From a virus: a stretch of 44,264 bases of DNA. The DNA lies in the IMG/VR virus record IMGVR_UViG_3300042868_002664, positions 1 to 44,264 of that record; one strand, written 5' to 3'. The notes beneath the pieces are model-generated. The model worked only from the letters and a program-made list of their open reading frames with translations, did not search any database and was not told the origin of the DNA. Shown piece after piece: positions 43,701 through 44,264 of the stretch. A program made the translations under genes and the position numbers. Each line of letters opens with the position of its first letter. The first letter of the stretch is position 1.

Positions 43701-44264
43701 TGATACCATATCCATTTATAGATGGATTAGAATTATTACCACCATTTGGAGTACACCCCGTTCCACTTAAATTGGTTATTGCAAAAGTATTATTTGCTCT
43801 AACACTATCGTTATCATCATCAAATGTAATTGTTTCATTTCCAACTTTTACATTTATTGAACCGGATGTAAACGCAAATGAAGCACTTGCTACAAACCCA
43901 TTTGATAATGCTGATAATGTTGCGTTATCATTTGTAAGAGTTGCACTTAATCCATCTAATATTTTTACAGGACTTATTTTAATTGCATCGGAAAATTCAT
44001 TACCAAATTGGTCAGAACCTGAAATAAAATAAGAGGTTTCACTCGTTGAGAATGGATATGATGAACCGGCTATTGTATAAGTATCAACCCCATTAGTTGC
44101 ATTTGTAGATACCAATGTTAATGGTGGTTTACCGCTTCCAGAATTTACCGTTAAAGGTGTAGTTGCCGATGCTAAGTTTTTACGTTTAGCTTCTATTGTA
44201 ATAACCTGTCCCGTTGGATTGAGAGATAAATCAGTTGCTTTGTAAATAAATTGATTTGTGTTTG
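40777..44264 (-). CDS. Large tail-fibre-like protein, 5' end cut by window
   Basis: At least 1162 codons. The frame is open to the window edge, so the TTG at about 44115 is not the start. The visible N-terminal half consists of Ig-like beta repeats of about 110 aa separated by KKAAPV linkers (two seen, near 43590 and 43250), then a short collagen-like GTNGTNGDPGAPGSTG run (near 42900), then a Gly/Ser-rich beta-helical part with repeated GTFSGD and TFTGG units. The C-terminal part contains QITHPLNENKWLYHTAIEGP and later VYVVSENQNS, FDRIKGKIENG and a WTVIAERCD stretch. I remember this HP..E/W(R)LYH..(I/L)EGPQ end as common in phage fibre and baseplate-associated proteins. It likely carries host recognition. 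It heads the leftward accessory run. Confidence 0.85.
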   Translation of the reverse strand, partial: NTNQFIYKATDLSLNPTGQVITIEAKRKNLASATTPLTVNSGSGKPPLTLVSTNATNGVDTYTIAGSSYPFSTSETSYFISGSDQFGNEFSDAIKISPVKILDGLSATLTNDNATLSALSNGFVASASFAFTSGSINVKVGNETITFDDDNDSVRANNTFAITNLSGTGCTPNGGNNSNPSINGYGITNLTADSGSLDITISYKDGAGDTTSIVKTATYTKNKKAAPVLAISSTPKDQSVTAKSTGAQIDSFANATIVVKETYNGATTTLPVTLTATRVDTGGSLTVNNTTGVVTLSNQTLAVGVNSTTVNISAVVTDSEGTSRTLTDTLSLSKVKKAAPVVVATLSKDGQSITKTNTGVYGTPATFTISVNEGGADYTYSTGGAVNTYQISLTGGTGTTTITPTTPTTDAGTTVAITITYVNSEGTTGTLTKEHKVNVTINGTNGTNGDPGAPGSTGVTGPGVVHTGVWTSGRTYQFSDGLTDGTGRRDTVLWSSTGNAPYNTYYATTRGHLSATGNVINGAPHQPSQTAWTSLGAQDFFVAAKIGIFEDSFVQKTLNIGTNSNGALSSANITLAGGSAYPYISIGQSSTAGEQGYNVNGIFIGVVNVSDSPVYRLSLKSASNSLLWNGTSLTINGGGTFSGDISAATGTFTGGVSGTGYSLNNSGLSLTNAGSSISLGNGVTLNSSGLSGAGFSLTTTGVVANAGTIAGWSITETALSKSNGTYTISLNSTDTAYYITRNSTNQVKVKISPAITIPAITVADFDFVNFTYASATRLTVTGDSSQSETRTLTATSGRGDTDAGIGNAGTGIIWLQYPTEEIWVDADGVNGLTLLQFLATIQVSGGTINNDDGVRAKYQLTLVAEKYASYTHAANRTNLIQTYRSTIVENNLVKLAGNTFSYADYSYGIFGGGFQVDSNQNWFYVYLEQYVQCATTNGVPEEDSALVYMNDFGSTVKVQFGRVDNGFSQLAPAGLQVYTGVRNYMNASVSAISGENFFEVKGKSQFLSGLAVNGTFSASTKQFQITHPLNENKWLYHTAIEGPQADLIYRGKLNLINGEGSSNIDISSRLTNGTFNSLTRNPQLFLQNNDSFDRIKGKIENGNVYVVSENQNSSASVDWTVIAERCDNEILTSGTYGGDGKYKTEKWKREFRDSLMITGSV

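Noticed and set aside
44113-44115. TTG near 44115 as the start of the fibre gene
   Set aside because: The frame continues open to the window edge with sequence of the same type, so the real start is outside the window.
1-44264. tRNA genes, CRISPR arrays, insertion sequences or integrase/attachment sites
   Set aside because: The gaps are all short and A/T-rich, with no cloverleaf-like or regularly spaced repeats, and no transposase or integrase motif was recognised in any frame.

Overview
The window looks like part of the genome of a tailed, T4-like (myovirus-type) bacteriophage with a strongly AT-rich genome. The anchors are a gp20-type portal protein (2253-3995, minus) and a gp17-type large terminase (5248-6855, minus). 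Start codons are preceded by A/T-rich leaders without a visible AGGAGG-like Shine-Dalgarno sequence, and neighbouring genes often join as TAATG, TAATATG or ATGA. That pattern is typical of phages of Bacteroidota, so a Bacteroidota host is my best guess. There are no photosynthesis genes that would point to a cyanobacterial host. I see no tRNA, rRNA, CRISPR or insertion sequence. No stretch longer than 300 bases lacks a gene; the largest gaps hold two short genes of 41 and 58 codons.

Layout. (1) 1-12416, minus strand: late head and packaging genes. In transcription order these are a 41-aa protein, a 1350-aa multi-enzyme fusion, a zinc-ribbon protein, a membrane-anchored protein, the terminase, a Cys-motif modular protein, the portal, a helical protein, a small beta-type protein, a DUF3008-like protein, an EF-hand-like protein, and a membrane protein cut by the window edge. 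(2) 12417-12465: a divergent, very AT-rich control region. (3) 12466-21726, plus strand: sugar and surface chemistry. This holds three extended-SDR sugar epimerase/reductase domains, an RmlC-like epimerase, a sulfotransferase-like protein, a split TPP-dependent E1 alpha/beta pair, two copies of a glycosyltransferase-like domain (one fused to an SDR), and two SGNH-like proteins. (4) 21748-44264, minus strand: one tightly packed set of overlapping genes. It starts with a large tail-fibre-like gene (cut at the right edge) and continues through glycosyltransferases, a methyltransferase, two GT7 enzymes with a LamG domain inserted in them, five radical SAM proteins, a 2OG-Fe(II) oxygenase, an SDR, and four more SGNH-like proteins.

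How the genes may work together (inference). Regions 3 and 4 meet tail to tail and draw on the same families (SGNH, the glycosyltransferase-like family, SDR), so they probably form one accessory surface-chemistry island. Sugar nucleotides would be made by the SDR, RmlC and TPP enzymes, assembled by several glycosyltransferases, and modified by sulfation, methylation, hydroxylation, SGNH (de)acylation and radical SAM chemistry. The target is unknown. It could be the phage's own fibre, whose gene heads the minus-strand run, or the host envelope. The combination of five radical SAM enzymes, six SGNH-like proteins and two LamG-in-GT7 proteins is the best candidate here for an undescribed system.
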